From: an uncultured Porphyromonadaceae bacterium
GTDB lineage: Bacteria > Bacteroidota > Bacteroidia > Bacteroidales > Muribaculaceae
Length of the DNA: 15,751 nucleotides
Reading direction: 5' to 3'
Assembly: GCA_947177605.1 (NCBI GenBank)
Contig: CAMWUX010000005.1
Coordinates: 1-15,751 of the forward strand
A model generated the notes under the pieces. It saw nothing but the letters and a program-made list of their open reading frames with translations. It was not told where the DNA came from and ran no database searches. Position numbers and translations under genes: made by a program. Shown here in pieces: positions 1-8,854 of the stretch; positions within the stretch are counted from its first letter, which is position 1, and the number at the start of each line of letters is the position of its first letter.

Positions 1-175
1 GTCCGGTGATGGGACACAACGAGGTAAACTCGGGGCAGTTGAAGGTAACAAGATATTCGTTGTCGGGGTGCCGGTTGTCGAATGTCTCGAGTATCGCCGG
101 ATCGTACTGCGACGGGTAGTCGGTATGTCCGTTGCCGAGCAATGTGAGATTGCTATCGTTGGAGCGGTCTGTCAT
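1..175 (-). CDS. queF: QueF, NADPH-dependent 7-cyano-7-deazaguanine (preQ0) reductase, partial (N-terminal 58 codons)
   Basis: QueF reduces the nitrile of preQ0 to the aminomethyl group of preQ1, using NADPH in the cytoplasm; this is a step of queuosine tRNA modification. Seen: the translation from the ATG at 175-173 has the family N-terminus ([15 protein letters not shown], residues about 12-26) and then [14 protein letters not shown]. Cys54 in FTSLCP matches the nucleophilic cysteine of the short bacterial type (Cys55 in B. subtilis QueF), which forms the thioimide with substrate. The rest, including the GQPDF region with the catalytic Asp and the NADPH-binding motif, lies beyond the left edge, so integrity cannot be judged. 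The start overlaps the GH92 stop as ATGA, so translation is probably coupled to that gene. The bases before the start are A-rich (AAAAAGAA), a typical non-Shine-Dalgarno Bacteroidota start context. Identification is confident from the signature residues. Confidence 0.93.
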   Translation of the reverse strand, partial: MTDRSNDSNLTLLGNGHTDYPSQYDPAILETFDNRHPDNEYLVTFNCPEFTSLCPITG

Positions 176-2496
176 TTCTTTTTGGATTTCTTGGTCTTCA
201 CCTTAGGCGCGTCGGCCGAGGTGGAGAAGGAGTAGGGACGGGACTCTACCGATGTAGCGCGCATGGTGTTAGGCTTGTCGCTCATCGTATAGTCGAGCGT
301 AGCGCCGTCGAAGAGTGTCTGATATGTGATGTAAGTCTTGTCGTATGGCTTGCCGTTGAGCTCCAGCGCATCCACGTAGCGGTTGGCATCGGAGTTGGCG
401 GGAGCGTCGATAGTGATATCGTGGCCATTGAGCAGATGCACCGTGGCTTTCTTGAACAGAGGTGCGCCAAGCACGAACTCACCGGAAGCTGGAGCTACCG
501 GATAGAAGCCGAGCGCGGAGAATACGTACCATGCCGAAGTCTGGCCATTGTCCTCATCACCGCAGTAGCCGTCGGGATTGGGAGTGTACATACGGTTCAT
601 CACCTCGCGGGCCCAATACTGGGTCTTCCAGGGCTCACCGGAGTAGTTGTAGAGGTAGATCATGTGCTGTATGGGCTGGTTGCCGTGAGCATAGTTGCCC
701 ATATTCATGATCTGCATCTCGCGGATCTCGTGGATGGGGAAGCCATAATAGCTGTCGTCAAATACAGGCGGAAGTTTGAACACGGAGTCGAGCATCGTGT
801 TGAACTGCTCTTCGCCACCCATAAGATTGATCAGACCCTGCGGGTCGTGGAATACCGACCATGTGTAGTGCCACGAGTTTCCTTCGGTGAAGGCGTCGCC
901 CCACTTGAGCGGATTGAATGGCGACTGGAAAGTGCCGTCCTCGTTGCGGCCGCGCATCAGATTGTGTTCCTTATCGAAGAGCTTCTGATAGTTCATGGCA
1001 GCCTGAGCATAGGGAGCAAGCTCTTTGGTCGACTTGCCGAGAGCCTTACCGAACTGATAGATACACCAGTCGTCGTAGGCATATTCGAGCGTGCGCGCAG
1101 CGCTTTCGTTGATACCTACGTTGTAGGGAACGTAGCCGAGGCGGTCGTAATATTCATGGCCGAGGCGACCGGTGGAATTCACTGTGGGGTGTACCTTATG
1201 AGCACCGGAGGTGACTGCTTCCCACAGTTTCTCGTAGTCGTAGCCACGGATACCGTTGATATAGGCGTCGGCCACCACGGAGGCGCTGTTATTGCCTACC
1301 ATGCAGCCGCGGTGACCCGGGCTGGCCCATTCGGGCAGGAAGCCGCTTTCGAGATAGGCATTGACCAGGCCATCCTGAATCTTCACACTTTCATCGGGAT
1401 AGAAGAGATTGACAAGCGGGAAGAGGGCACGGAAAGTATCCCAAAAGCCGGTGTCGGTAAACATATATCCGGGAAGCACCTCGCCATTGTAGGGGCTATA
1501 GTGCATGATATCGCCGGCGGCAGTCACTTCATAGAAGGCATGTGGGAAGAGCAACGCGTGGTAGAGATTGGAATAGAATGTGCGCAGGCGGTCGAGCTGG
1601 AAGGCGTCGGATGCATCCTGTTCGATCTCGACTACGGAAAGCACCTTGTTCCAGCGGGCACGGCCTTCGGCACACACGCGGTCGAAATTACCGTCGCCCA
1701 GTTCCTTAAGGTTCTGGAGTGCTTGCTCGGGGCTGATGAAGGAGGAAGCCACGCGGGCGTTGACCTGCTGGCCGCGCTTTGTGGGGAAGCCCACGATTGC
1801 ACCGGCATGGTTGCCGGTGGCCGAGAGCGACGCGGTGGAGATCACGCTGTCGAGCACTGAAGCGGTATAGGTAAAGGGTGTGTCGAACTCGATCACGAAA
1901 TAGTTCTTGAAATTGTCGGGCACACCGCCTGAATTCTTTGTAGTATAACCGGTGATACGACGGGCTGCCGGGTCGACAGTCACCGATGAGCCATCGTTGA
2001 ACCCATCGATCACAACGGTGGATAGGTCTGCCTCGGGGAAAGTGAAGCGGAACGCCACAGCGCGCTCGGTGGTAGCGAATTCGGTTGTGATATCGTGATC
2101 TGCCAGATATACACTATAATAGTAAGGGGTAGCCTTCTCTGCCTTATGAGAGAACCAGCTTGCTCGCTGCGACTCATCGAATACGGGAGTGCCGGTGACA
2201 GGCATCAGTGAAAACTGGCCGTAGTCGTTGATCCACGGCGAGGGGCGGTGAGTCTGCTTAAAGCCCACGATCTTGTCGGCATCGTAGGTATATGACCATC
2301 CGTCGCCCATCTTTCCGGTCTGGGGAATCCAGCCGTTCATGCCCCAGGGCATAGTGACGATCGGCACGGTATTACCTGTCGATAGTTCGTATTTCGACTG
2401 AGTGCCTACCAGAGTGTTGACGTAGTCCACGGGTTCTACGGCGGCAGAAGCGCAGAGAGCGCTACTGATACATAAATTTAGGACGAATGATTTCAT
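172..2496 (-). CDS. Exported GH92 alpha-mannosidase (probable exo-alpha-1,2-mannosidase)
   Basis: A 774-residue glycoside hydrolase family 92 enzyme; the family is made of calcium-dependent, inverting exo-alpha-mannosidases acting on N-glycans or mannans. Seen: a signal peptide (residues 1-19, cleavage likely after ASA), an N-terminal beta-sandwich start (YVNTLVGT, then [13 protein letters not shown] at about 49-61), [18 protein letters not shown] at 78-95, the (alpha/alpha)6 part with [14 protein letters not shown] (347-360), [11 protein letters not shown] (536-546) and [19 protein letters not shown] (646-664). Glu538 matches the family general acid, and Asp647/Asp649 match the acidic pair proposed as general base. 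Length fits the family. The linkage (1,2 is commonest) cannot be read from sequence. Cys15 does not sit in a convincing lipobox, so a periplasmic soluble enzyme is favoured. Odd: the C-terminus is strongly basic ([10 protein letters not shown]), and this stretch abuts the queF start. No SusC/SusD or other glycan-use genes lie in the window, so this is not an obvious utilisation locus. Confidence 0.93.
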   Translation of the reverse strand: MKSFVLNLCISSALCASAAVEPVDYVNTLVGTQSKYELSTGNTVPIVTMPWGMNGWIPQTGKMGDGWSYTYDADKIVGFKQTHRPSPWINDYGQFSLMPVTGTPVFDESQRASWFSHKAEKATPYYYSVYLADHDITTEFATTERAVAFRFTFPEADLSTVVIDGFNDGSSVTVDPAARRITGYTTKNSGGVPDNFKNYFVIEFDTPFTYTASVLDSVISTASLSATGNHAGAIVGFPTKRGQQVNARVASSFISPEQALQNLKELGDGNFDRVCAEGRARWNKVLSVVEIEQDASDAFQLDRLRTFYSNLYHALLFPHAFYEVTAAGDIMHYSPYNGEVLPGYMFTDTGFWDTFRALFPLVNLFYPDESVKIQDGLVNAYLESGFLPEWASPGHRGCMVGNNSASVVADAYINGIRGYDYEKLWEAVTSGAHKVHPTVNSTGRLGHEYYDRLGYVPYNVGINESAARTLEYAYDDWCIYQFGKALGKSTKELAPYAQAAMNYQKLFDKEHNLMRGRNEDGTFQSPFNPLKWGDAFTEGNSWHYTWSVFHDPQGLINLMGGEEQFNTMLDSVFKLPPVFDDSYYGFPIHEIREMQIMNMGNYAHGNQPIQHMIYLYNYSGEPWKTQYWAREVMNRMYTPNPDGYCGDEDNGQTSAWYVFSALGFYPVAPASGEFVLGAPLFKKATVHLLNGHDITIDAPANSDANRYVDALELNGKPYDKTYITYQTLFDGATLDYTMSDKPNTMRATSVESRPYSFSTSADAPKVKTKKSKKK

Positions 2497-2527
2497 GGAA
2501 GGAGATATTCTTCATTGTGTAATACTG

Positions 2528-2557
2528 CAAAATTACAATCTTCTGCCGATACGACAA
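2528..2557 (-). promoter_or_regulatory. Predicted Bacteroidota-type promoter for the GH92-queF transcript
   Basis: On the minus strand a -33 TTG (2557-2555) is followed after 19 bases by TAATTTTG (2535-2528), a full match to the Bacteroidota -7 consensus TAnnTTTG. Transcription would start near 2523, giving a leader of about 25 bases. That leader has no clear Shine-Dalgarno sequence, as is normal for this phylum. The placement and spacing are seen; promoter activity is inferred. Confidence 0.68.
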
Positions 2558-2589
2558 GATGCTTATAGGCTCTAATTAAAAAATTTTAT

Positions 2590-2597
2590 TACTTTTG
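2590..2597 (+). promoter_or_regulatory. Predicted -7 box of the fmt promoter, very close to the start codon
   Basis: TACTTTTG matches TAnnTTTG and ends 8 bases before the fmt ATG at 2606. No clear TTG is found 19-21 bases upstream, so only half of the promoter is convincing. If real, the transcript would begin only a few bases before the ATG and be almost leaderless. The fmt start itself looks right because the protein begins just before the conserved IVFFGTPEFAV segment and the next methionine is residue 37, so a later start is unlikely. Confidence 0.5.
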
Positions 2598-2605
2598 CAT
2601 TAATT

Positions 2606-3565
2606 ATGGAAAAGAAAGATCTCAAAATAGTCTTTTTCGGCACTCCCGAATTTGCAGTAGCCTCTCTTCGCGCACTCATAGATGGAGGCTATAATGTGGC
2701 TGCCGTTGTGACTATGCCCGATAAGCCCGCCGGTCGCGGAAAGCATCTGAGTCAGTCCGACGTGAAGCGCTATGCCCTCGAAGTCGGAATACCAGTGCTC
2801 CAGCCGGAGCGGCTTAAGGATGAGACATTCCTCGCCGAGTTGAGCGCGATAGGAGCCGATCTCTTTATAGTCATCGCATTCCGTATGCTCCCGGAGGCCG
2901 TATGGCAGATGCCTCGCCTCGGCACATTCAATCTCCACGGATCGCTACTGCCGCGCTACCGCGGTGCAGCACCCATCAACTGGGCGGTGATTAACGGAGA
3001 TCGGGAGACCGGGGTCACCACCTTCTTCCTCAAGCACGAGATCGACACCGGCGACGTGATCGACCGCTGCCGTATGCCGATAGCCGACGACGAGGATGCC
3101 GGCTCGGTGCACGACCGCATGATGGTTCTCGGTGCCGAGCTTACCGTTTCGACAGTTGATCGTATTCTCGCCGGCAACCTTACCGCCACACCTCAGTCCG
3201 AGCTTGCCGGCGACGAACAGCCAACTCCCGCTCCGAAGATATTCAAAGACACCTGCCACATCGACTGGAACAGCCCAGCCGCGGATATTCGCAATCTGAT
3301 ACGCGGACTATCGCCCGCTCCGGCAGCATGGAGCCTGTTGCGCGCCGACGGTGTCGAAGCAGGCACACTCAAGATATTCGCATCGGCACTCACCGACAGG
3401 CCGGCAACAGAGCCGGGTCGTGTGCGTATTACCGACGGACGCCTGTTCGTTGACTGCGCTGATCATCAACTTGAAATACTAAGCTTGCAGGCTCCCGGCA
3501 AACGCCGTATGCCTACCGCCGACTTCCTCCGCGGATGCCGGCTCAACGAAATGCAACTCTATTGA
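2606..3565 (+). CDS. fmt: Methionyl-tRNA formyltransferase
   Basis: Fmt transfers a formyl group from 10-formyl-tetrahydrofolate to the amino group of methionine on initiator tRNA, in the cytoplasm. Seen in 319 residues: N-terminal formyltransferase Rossmann-type domain starting IVFFGTPEFAVASL (8-21), the MPDKPAGRG loop (37-45) used in tRNA contact, and the active-site block FNLHGSLLPRYRGAAPINWA (108-127) followed by EIDTGDVI (145-152). Asn109, His111 and Asp147 match the catalytic triad of E. coli Fmt (Asn106, His108, Asp144). A C-terminal OB-fold-like domain begins near residue 205 (PAPKIFKDTCHIDW). Length is normal and no defect is visible. It is the first gene of a plus-strand set, and its stop is one base from the next start, so the Wzi-family gene and lipoprotein gene are probably cotranscribed with it. 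Confidence 0.97.
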   Translation: MEKKDLKIVFFGTPEFAVASLRALIDGGYNVAAVVTMPDKPAGRGKHLSQSDVKRYALEVGIPVLQPERLKDETFLAELSAIGADLFIVIAFRMLPEAVWQMPRLGTFNLHGSLLPRYRGAAPINWAVINGDRETGVTTFFLKHEIDTGDVIDRCRMPIADDEDAGSVHDRMMVLGAELTVSTVDRILAGNLTATPQSELAGDEQPTPAPKIFKDTCHIDWNSPAADIRNLIRGLSPAPAAWSLLRADGVEAGTLKIFASALTDRPATEPGRVRITDGRLFVDCADHQLEILSLQAPGKRRMPTADFLRGCRLNEMQLY

Positions 3566-3566
3566 C

Positions 3567-5126
3567 ATGCACAAATTCATCACCGCTATCGCCCTATTAG
3601 GCGCCCTATTGCCGGCAGTAGCTCAGACGACAGACTCCACTCTCGTAGTGGTAGAGGAAAGCATTCAACTTACGTCCGACAGCGTAACCGAATATGCCGG
3701 GACCGAGAAACCGCATTATCAATATTTCGGACTTGTGCAGGCAGGTGTCGCTACCGGTGCACACAATCCTTTTTGGCTTGCTGCCAATCACTTCGGTCTA
3801 TCGTCAATCAAGAAGGAGAACGGCTATATCCGTGGTGGCCTTATACGCCACACGGACACCGACACCCGCTTTTCCTGGGGATTCGGAGTAGATCTTGCCG
3901 GTGCGGTAGGCTACACCTCAAAATTCGTGATACAGCAACTCTACGGCGAGGTGCGCTACCGCTCGCTCAGCCTTATGGCCGGTGCCAAGCAGTGGGTAAG
4001 CGGAGTGGTGGATCCGGCTCTTTCGTCGGGTGATATGGTGTTTTCGCCCAACGCACGCCCCATACCGCAGGTCCGCCTCGAAATGCCAAAGTGGGAATGG
4101 GTCCCTTATACCAACAAATGGCTGGCCGTAAAAGGCTACTTCTCATTCGGCTGCTTCACCGACTCGCGATGGGCTCGCAATTACGCCCGTCCGACCCACA
4201 ATAAGTATACTCAGCACGAACTGTTCCACTCCAAAGGCCTCTTCCTGCGCGGAGGTAACTCCGAGCGTTTTCCACTGCTTTTCGAGGGAGGCATAGAGAT
4301 GGGGTGCCAGTTTGGCGGCACCACAATGACCTGGAACCAGGCCACGCAAGAATACTACGCCGTGAAGTATCCGTCCGGATGGAAGGACTGGCTCAAAGTC
4401 ATTGTGCCGATGAGCGGCGGTAATCCCAACGATCCGGACCACGCAGGAGAGACCACCAATATCCTCGGCAATCAGCTGGGGCAATGGACGGCGGCTTTGG
4501 CATGGGTGCCCAATTCCGAGTGGAGTGCGCGACTGTATTACGAGCACTACTTCGACGATCACTCGATGATGCTCTTCGACCATGTGTGGAAGGACATGCT
4601 CCTCGGCGTACAATTCAATCTGCCCTCCAATCCCTTCATAAGTTCGGTAGTGTATGAATACATTAACACACGCGACCAGTCGGGAGCCGTATATTGGGAC
4701 TACACCACCGAGATTCCGGAGCAAGTAAGCGGCGCCGACGACTATTATAATAATGTGTTTTACGCCAACTGGCAGCAATGGGGCATGGGCATAGGTAATC
4801 CCCTGCTCATATCTCCCATCTACAATACCGACGGATCGCTGTATTTCCGCCACAACCGCATCAAGGGACATCACCTCGGACTGCGTGGCAAGCCTCACAG
4901 AGACCTTGACTACCGCGTACTGCTTACCTACACAAGAAGTTGGGGCTCATATTCTTACCCGATTCGCAACGTGATGCACAACTTCAACGGCCTGCTTGAA
5001 CTCACCTACAGTCCCGCGAAGTTCAAGGGCTGGGCCGCCTGCCTTGGCCTGGGTGCCGACGGCGGTAATCTGCTCGGTGGCAGCTTCGGTGCCCAACTCA
5101 CTATTTGTAAAACCGGATGGTTCTGA
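3567..5126 (+). CDS. Wzi-family capsule assembly outer-membrane beta-barrel protein
   Basis: A 519-residue exported protein of the capsule assembly Wzi type (recognised from overall resemblance to the Bacteroidota members of that Pfam family). E. coli Wzi is an outer-membrane barrel that binds group 1 capsule at the cell surface; the role of Bacteroidota homologues is less well known, and attachment or display of surface polysaccharide is inferred. Seen: signal peptide MHKFITAIALLGALLPAVAQ (1-20), an N-terminal segment with YFGLVQAGVATGAHNPFWLAANHFG (about 53-77), then many alternating aromatic and polar strands with conserved-looking LAVKGYFSFGCF and ENPF/NPFISSVVYEY-like stretches. It ends in Trp-Phe, the terminal aromatic expected of outer-membrane barrel proteins. 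It starts one base after the fmt stop. No polysaccharide synthesis genes are nearby, so it is not part of a visible capsule locus. Confidence 0.85.
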   Translation: MHKFITAIALLGALLPAVAQTTDSTLVVVEESIQLTSDSVTEYAGTEKPHYQYFGLVQAGVATGAHNPFWLAANHFGLSSIKKENGYIRGGLIRHTDTDTRFSWGFGVDLAGAVGYTSKFVIQQLYGEVRYRSLSLMAGAKQWVSGVVDPALSSGDMVFSPNARPIPQVRLEMPKWEWVPYTNKWLAVKGYFSFGCFTDSRWARNYARPTHNKYTQHELFHSKGLFLRGGNSERFPLLFEGGIEMGCQFGGTTMTWNQATQEYYAVKYPSGWKDWLKVIVPMSGGNPNDPDHAGETTNILGNQLGQWTAALAWVPNSEWSARLYYEHYFDDHSMMLFDHVWKDMLLGVQFNLPSNPFISSVVYEYINTRDQSGAVYWDYTTEIPEQVSGADDYYNNVFYANWQQWGMGIGNPLLISPIYNTDGSLYFRHNRIKGHHLGLRGKPHRDLDYRVLLTYTRSWGSYSYPIRNVMHNFNGLLELTYSPAKFKGWAACLGLGADGGNLLGGSFGAQLTICKTGWF

Positions 5127-5128
5127 TT

Positions 5129-5554
5129 ATGAAAAAGATATTCCCCATACTCACTGCAATAATCATACTGCTCGGCACATCATCGTGCCGCAAACTCCCG
5201 CTCCACGGCGACTTCTCCGGGATGTGGCAGATACTCACCATCGAATACCCCGACGGCACAGTCGAGGAATCGAACCACGACTATTACTATTGCTTCAACC
5301 GCCATGTGGTAATGCTCCGGCAGAACGGCAACGGCTACCTGAACGGCAATCTCACCTACAACGAGACTGATTTCACGCTGCAGTTTCCCAAAGCATCTAC
5401 AAGATACCTCAATCATTGGGGTATCACTCTGCCCGAAGATACGGAGGATTATACCGGAGAGGTGGTGATCAGCTACACCATTGACAAGCTCACATCTAAG
5501 CAACTCATCGTCACAACGGAGCGAGGCGTGACTATAACGATGCGCAAATACTAA
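5129..5554 (+). CDS. Small lipoprotein with lipocalin-like domain
   Basis: A 141-residue predicted lipoprotein. I chose the ATG at 5129 rather than 5117: it begins directly with a lipoprotein signal (MKKIFPILTAIIILLGTSSC, Cys20 as the lipidated residue) and lies 2 bases after the preceding stop, while the upstream ATG adds only MVLI and overlaps it. The mature part starts near the DFSGMWQI motif and continues in short beta strands (YYYCFNRHVVMLRQN, GYLNGNLTYNETDFTLQF, KQLIVTTERGVTITMRKY), which resembles the small lipocalin-like families common in Bacteroidota lipoproteins. The residues after Cys20 (RKLPL) lack the acidic surface-export signal, so a periplasm-facing position is more likely. 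Function is unknown; being paired with the Wzi-family barrel suggests an accessory role for it. It converges with the helicase gene, leaving 9 bases between stops and no visible terminator. Confidence 0.8.
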   Translation: MKKIFPILTAIIILLGTSSCRKLPLHGDFSGMWQILTIEYPDGTVEESNHDYYYCFNRHVVMLRQNGNGYLNGNLTYNETDFTLQFPKASTRYLNHWGITLPEDTEDYTGEVVISYTIDKLTSKQLIVTTERGVTITMRKY

Positions 5555-5563
5555 TCCTTCTCG

Positions 5564-8500
5564 TCACACCTCCACGATCCGCCCCGATACTACATACCAG
5601 ATATAGCCTCTGATATCCTTAAGACCCGTCTCGGCAAGCATATCCATATATGACCTCACCTGGCGCGAATGAGCCTTGATATGCTCGTCGCCAAACTTAT
5701 AGTCAATCACTGCGACCGAACCATCGGGCAGGCACACCACACGATCCGGACGCGACACTTCGCCGTCGGGATGGAGTATCCGACGCTCGTTGAGCACCCA
5801 ATCATAACCCTCAAACCAATGGCGGTCAGCCACGGCGTCAAGACGAGATGCGAGCAGACGCTCCGCCTCCGGAGCCTCATCGGCCGGAATACGCCCGAGA
5901 TACACTGCGCGGCGTATCGCCTTTGAGAGATCTCGGCGATGCTGTATGTGCTGGAGTATGCTGTGTAGCAGCGTACCATGGTCACGCGGATCATAGAAGT
6001 CAAGATCACGCTCAATCTTAAGATCCCGCCACAATTCCGCACGCGACTCCGTAGTATAGGCAGGCATGGCCATCGTGTCGTCGGGATCGGTTACTTTGGC
6101 AGCCTTCACCTTCCTCACGCCCGGTTCGGTAGGCATTCCTATCACGAAGCGGCGTATGCCGTCATTATCCGGATCCTCCTCTACTGCATCCCACGCCATA
6201 GTATCGACTGTGGCCGAAAGCAGAGCCTCAGTAGTACCGTCGGCGCCTTCCGTGAAGCACACCGATAGTTCGGAGCCGGCACGCGTGAAAGCCACGTATG
6301 CCAAGTTGAGCGATTCCATCTCCTGCTCGGCCACACGCGCCTTAAAGCGTGGTTCGAAGATAGTACCCATCATGGAAAGTCGTGGACACACCGGTATGAG
6401 CGGGGGCACCACCGCAGGGTCGATATCGAGGAAACGACCGCCGGTCGGAAACCACTCAGGATTCTTGAACTTTACCAACGGACGGCGGAAGAAGGGGATA
6501 TGGACACAAGGGAATTCCAGACCTTTCGATTTATGGATGGTCATCACCCTTATGGCATTGTCCTGTGCGGGAGCGCTCACCTCCGACCTATAGCCGGTAG
6601 TGTCCCACCACTGCAGAAATGAGCGAAGATCGGGAGTGCCTACGGCGCAGAAGTCGGCCACAGCATCCACAAACGCGCTTATATACAGATTCTGCTCTTT
6701 AGCAAGATGACCCTCTTCAAACGGGATTATATATCGCTCGATAATCTGCTCAACAAGCGACTGGAGATTGAAAGTATCAAGCGAAGTCATCGAAGCGAGT
6801 TCGGCATAGTCGAGTCCCGGATCGGAAGCACTGTGCAGAGCCTGACGCAGAGCCTCTTCGGGCGATAGTCCACCCGAGGTGAGGTAGTGATGATAGCGAT
6901 AGGTAAGCTGACGGATCAGGCGGCGCTGACTCTTCCGGGGCTTCGGACTTTCGGGATCGGCTACCGTCTCGGCAGCCAGATACACGAAGCGCATGATGTT
7001 GACAATCATCTTCGCCACAGTGGACTCACCGAGCAGCATGGCATCGTCGGATATCACGGTGACGCCTTTCAGTTCGGGATGCTCCGCGCTGTGCTGCATT
7101 ATATATCGGATCGCTTCCGCTCCCTCGCTGTGGGTATAGGTAAGTATGGCTATGTCGCACGGACGGCGACCGGAACCGATCTGTCGCACTATACCCTGCA
7201 TCATATTGGCGAGAGCTATTTCGGAGCGCTCATCGGAATCAAGATCCTTGGGTAACCGGAGTAGATCAATGTAGCCGGGCTGATCTATTCGGTGGATCTG
7301 CTGCACTACGTTGGCATACTCACGGTCAAATCCGAGAGCCGACGACATCAGTTGGAAAAGCTCGTTGTTGAAATTGACCACCGTGGCCGAACTGCGGTAG
7401 TTGGTATTCTGGCCCGGTTCGCTGCCGAGTGTCTGCGAGCGCGAGGCAAACGTCCCGGCCACTTCGGTATTGAGCAGCGAAGGATCGGAATAGCGCCAGC
7501 GGTAGATCGATTGCTTCACGTCGCCGATTATGAGCGAGTCGGCACCCTTGGATATACCTTCGGCAAGCAGCGGGCGCAGATTCTCCCACTGCATTCGTGA
7601 TGTGTCCTGAAATTCATCGATAAGGAAATGCTTGATGCGCACACCTACGCGCTCATAGACAAATGGTGCTTCATCGTCGGAAATGATACCGCGCAGCAGG
7701 CTCGTGGTATCAGACAGGAGCATCGTGTTGGCATCGGTACGCAGATCCTCTATCTGAGTGAGCATACGGCCGAAGAGACCGAGATGGAAAAGATTGGAGC
7801 GCGTGAGGTCGATAGCTTCAAGCGCCGGGCGGGATTCCACATCGCGCCGGCACGCTTCCATCACAGCGCCCTCGAGCTCAACGTCGGGATTCTGCTCCAG
7901 ATACTTGGCAAGAGCACCGATATAGGGCGACTTATCGCCGGCAAACACCTTCGGCGGAATGGTGCTCGACGACTGTCCCGTCTCGGCCATACGGCTGAAA
8001 GCCTTATAGGCATTGCTGTCGAGGCGCAGCTTGTTGGGCGCCGTATATCCACGGGCCTCTACCAGATCGAGCACCCGGCGACCAGCCTCCTTCACCCCAT
8101 CGAGTATACGCTCCTCCGATGCATTGAGCGCAGCGGCAAAACTACGTATACGGGTCATGTCCACGAAGTAGGCACGCATATCATCGAGCTTGTCGGCAAG
8201 CGATTCGTTGAGCAGACTGCTGAAGAAGCCTACAATACGCGAATTGCCCTGCGACTGCCTGTTGAAGATCGCGGCCGACTCCCCGGCCCGTATACGCTCC
8301 CGCATATACGCTGTGATCCAACTGATAAGCAGACGCGTATCACTATCGGAGCGCTCGGCGAGCGAGGCAAACATATCGTTGACCGCCTGACGTATCGTCA
8401 TCTCATTGTTCAGATCTATCTCATAGTCGCCCGGCAGATCCACTTCGCGGGCGAATGTGCGGAGTATGGTCTGAAAGAAGGAGTCGATGGTACTGACCTG

Positions 8501-8854
8501 AAAATATTGGAAGTCGAAGAGAAGATTATGCAGCGCCGCATCGGCAGCCTTACGCAATTCGGAATCCGAGCATCCGAGCTCGGAAATGAGCATCGCGCGG
8601 TATGGCACATCATCGGTCCACCCCTCCACACGTCCGGCAAGCAGAGCCAGCTCGTGGATTATTCGGCTTTTCATCTCGTCAGTAGCCTTGTTGGTAAAGG
8701 TCACGGCGAGAATATTGCGGTGACGGCCGCGTCTGCCCTTATCGAGATGCCAGCGCCCCTTCTCATCCTTGCGGGCGAGCAGGAGCTTGATATACTGATA
8801 GGCCAGAGTGAACGTCTTGCCCGATCCGGCCGATGCCTTATAGATACTGAGCAT
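5564..8854 (-). CDS. addA: RecB/AddA-type UvrD-family helicase with C-terminal PD-(D/E)XK nuclease
   Basis: A 1096-residue helicase-nuclease for processing double-strand DNA ends ahead of RecA loading. Seen in order: Walker A ASAGSGKT (7-14), motif Ia AVTFTNKATDEM (50-61), Walker B / motif II LIDEFQDTS (411-419), motif III GDVKQSIYRWR (444-454), a strand-contact motif NTNYRSS (483-489), motif V TIHKSKGLEFP (772-782) and motif VI YVAFTRA (853-859). The C-terminal nuclease has GTLLHSIL (His964), RPDRVV (Asp1037), VIDYKFGD (Asp1051, Lys1053) and QVRSY (Gln1065), all in the expected order for RecB-family nucleases. Both activities therefore look intact. The start abuts the SUI1 stop (TAG then ATG). 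The usual partner, an AddB-like protein with the second nuclease and iron-sulfur site, is not in this operon or window. The symbol is by family resemblance; a general RecB-like annotation is equally defensible. Confidence 0.88.
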   Translation of the reverse strand: MLSIYKASAGSGKTFTLAYQYIKLLLARKDEKGRWHLDKGRRGRHRNILAVTFTNKATDEMKSRIIHELALLAGRVEGWTDDVPYRAMLISELGCSDSELRKAADAALHNLLFDFQYFQVSTIDSFFQTILRTFAREVDLPGDYEIDLNNEMTIRQAVNDMFASLAERSDSDTRLLISWITAYMRERIRAGESAAIFNRQSQGNSRIVGFFSSLLNESLADKLDDMRAYFVDMTRIRSFAAALNASEERILDGVKEAGRRVLDLVEARGYTAPNKLRLDSNAYKAFSRMAETGQSSSTIPPKVFAGDKSPYIGALAKYLEQNPDVELEGAVMEACRRDVESRPALEAIDLTRSNLFHLGLFGRMLTQIEDLRTDANTMLLSDTTSLLRGIISDDEAPFVYERVGVRIKHFLIDEFQDTSRMQWENLRPLLAEGISKGADSLIIGDVKQSIYRWRYSDPSLLNTEVAGTFASRSQTLGSEPGQNTNYRSSATVVNFNNELFQLMSSALGFDREYANVVQQIHRIDQPGYIDLLRLPKDLDSDERSEIALANMMQGIVRQIGSGRRPCDIAILTYTHSEGAEAIRYIMQHSAEHPELKGVTVISDDAMLLGESTVAKMIVNIMRFVYLAAETVADPESPKPRKSQRRLIRQLTYRYHHYLTSGGLSPEEALRQALHSASDPGLDYAELASMTSLDTFNLQSLVEQIIERYIIPFEEGHLAKEQNLYISAFVDAVADFCAVGTPDLRSFLQWWDTTGYRSEVSAPAQDNAIRVMTIHKSKGLEFPCVHIPFFRRPLVKFKNPEWFPTGGRFLDIDPAVVPPLIPVCPRLSMMGTIFEPRFKARVAEQEMESLNLAYVAFTRAGSELSVCFTEGADGTTEALLSATVDTMAWDAVEEDPDNDGIRRFVIGMPTEPGVRKVKAAKVTDPDDTMAMPAYTTESRAELWRDLKIERDLDFYDPRDHGTLLHSILQHIQHRRDLSKAIRRAVYLGRIPADEAPEAERLLASRLDAVADRHWFEGYDWVLNERRILHPDGEVSRPDRVVCLPDGSVAVIDYKFGDEHIKAHSRQVRSYMDMLAETGLKDIRGYIWYVVSGRIVEV

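Noticed and set aside
421..1860. A 479-codon open frame on the plus strand inside the GH92 gene
   Set aside because: It is antisense to a clearly conserved GH92 gene with intact catalytic motifs. The translation has no recognisable domain, no promoter lies in front of it, and long antisense frames arise from codon bias in GC-rich genes.
5117..5128. The earlier ATG for the small lipoprotein (adds MVLI)
   Set aside because: It overlaps the end of the Wzi-family gene and puts extra hydrophobic residues before the normal MKK start of a lipoprotein signal. The ATG at 5129 is the better start, though both remain possible.
5540..5580. A bidirectional terminator between the convergent lipoprotein and addA-like genes
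   Set aside because: Only 9 bases separate the stops, and I see no GC-rich stem with a T-run on either strand here. Termination must use another mechanism or lie inside the opposite gene.
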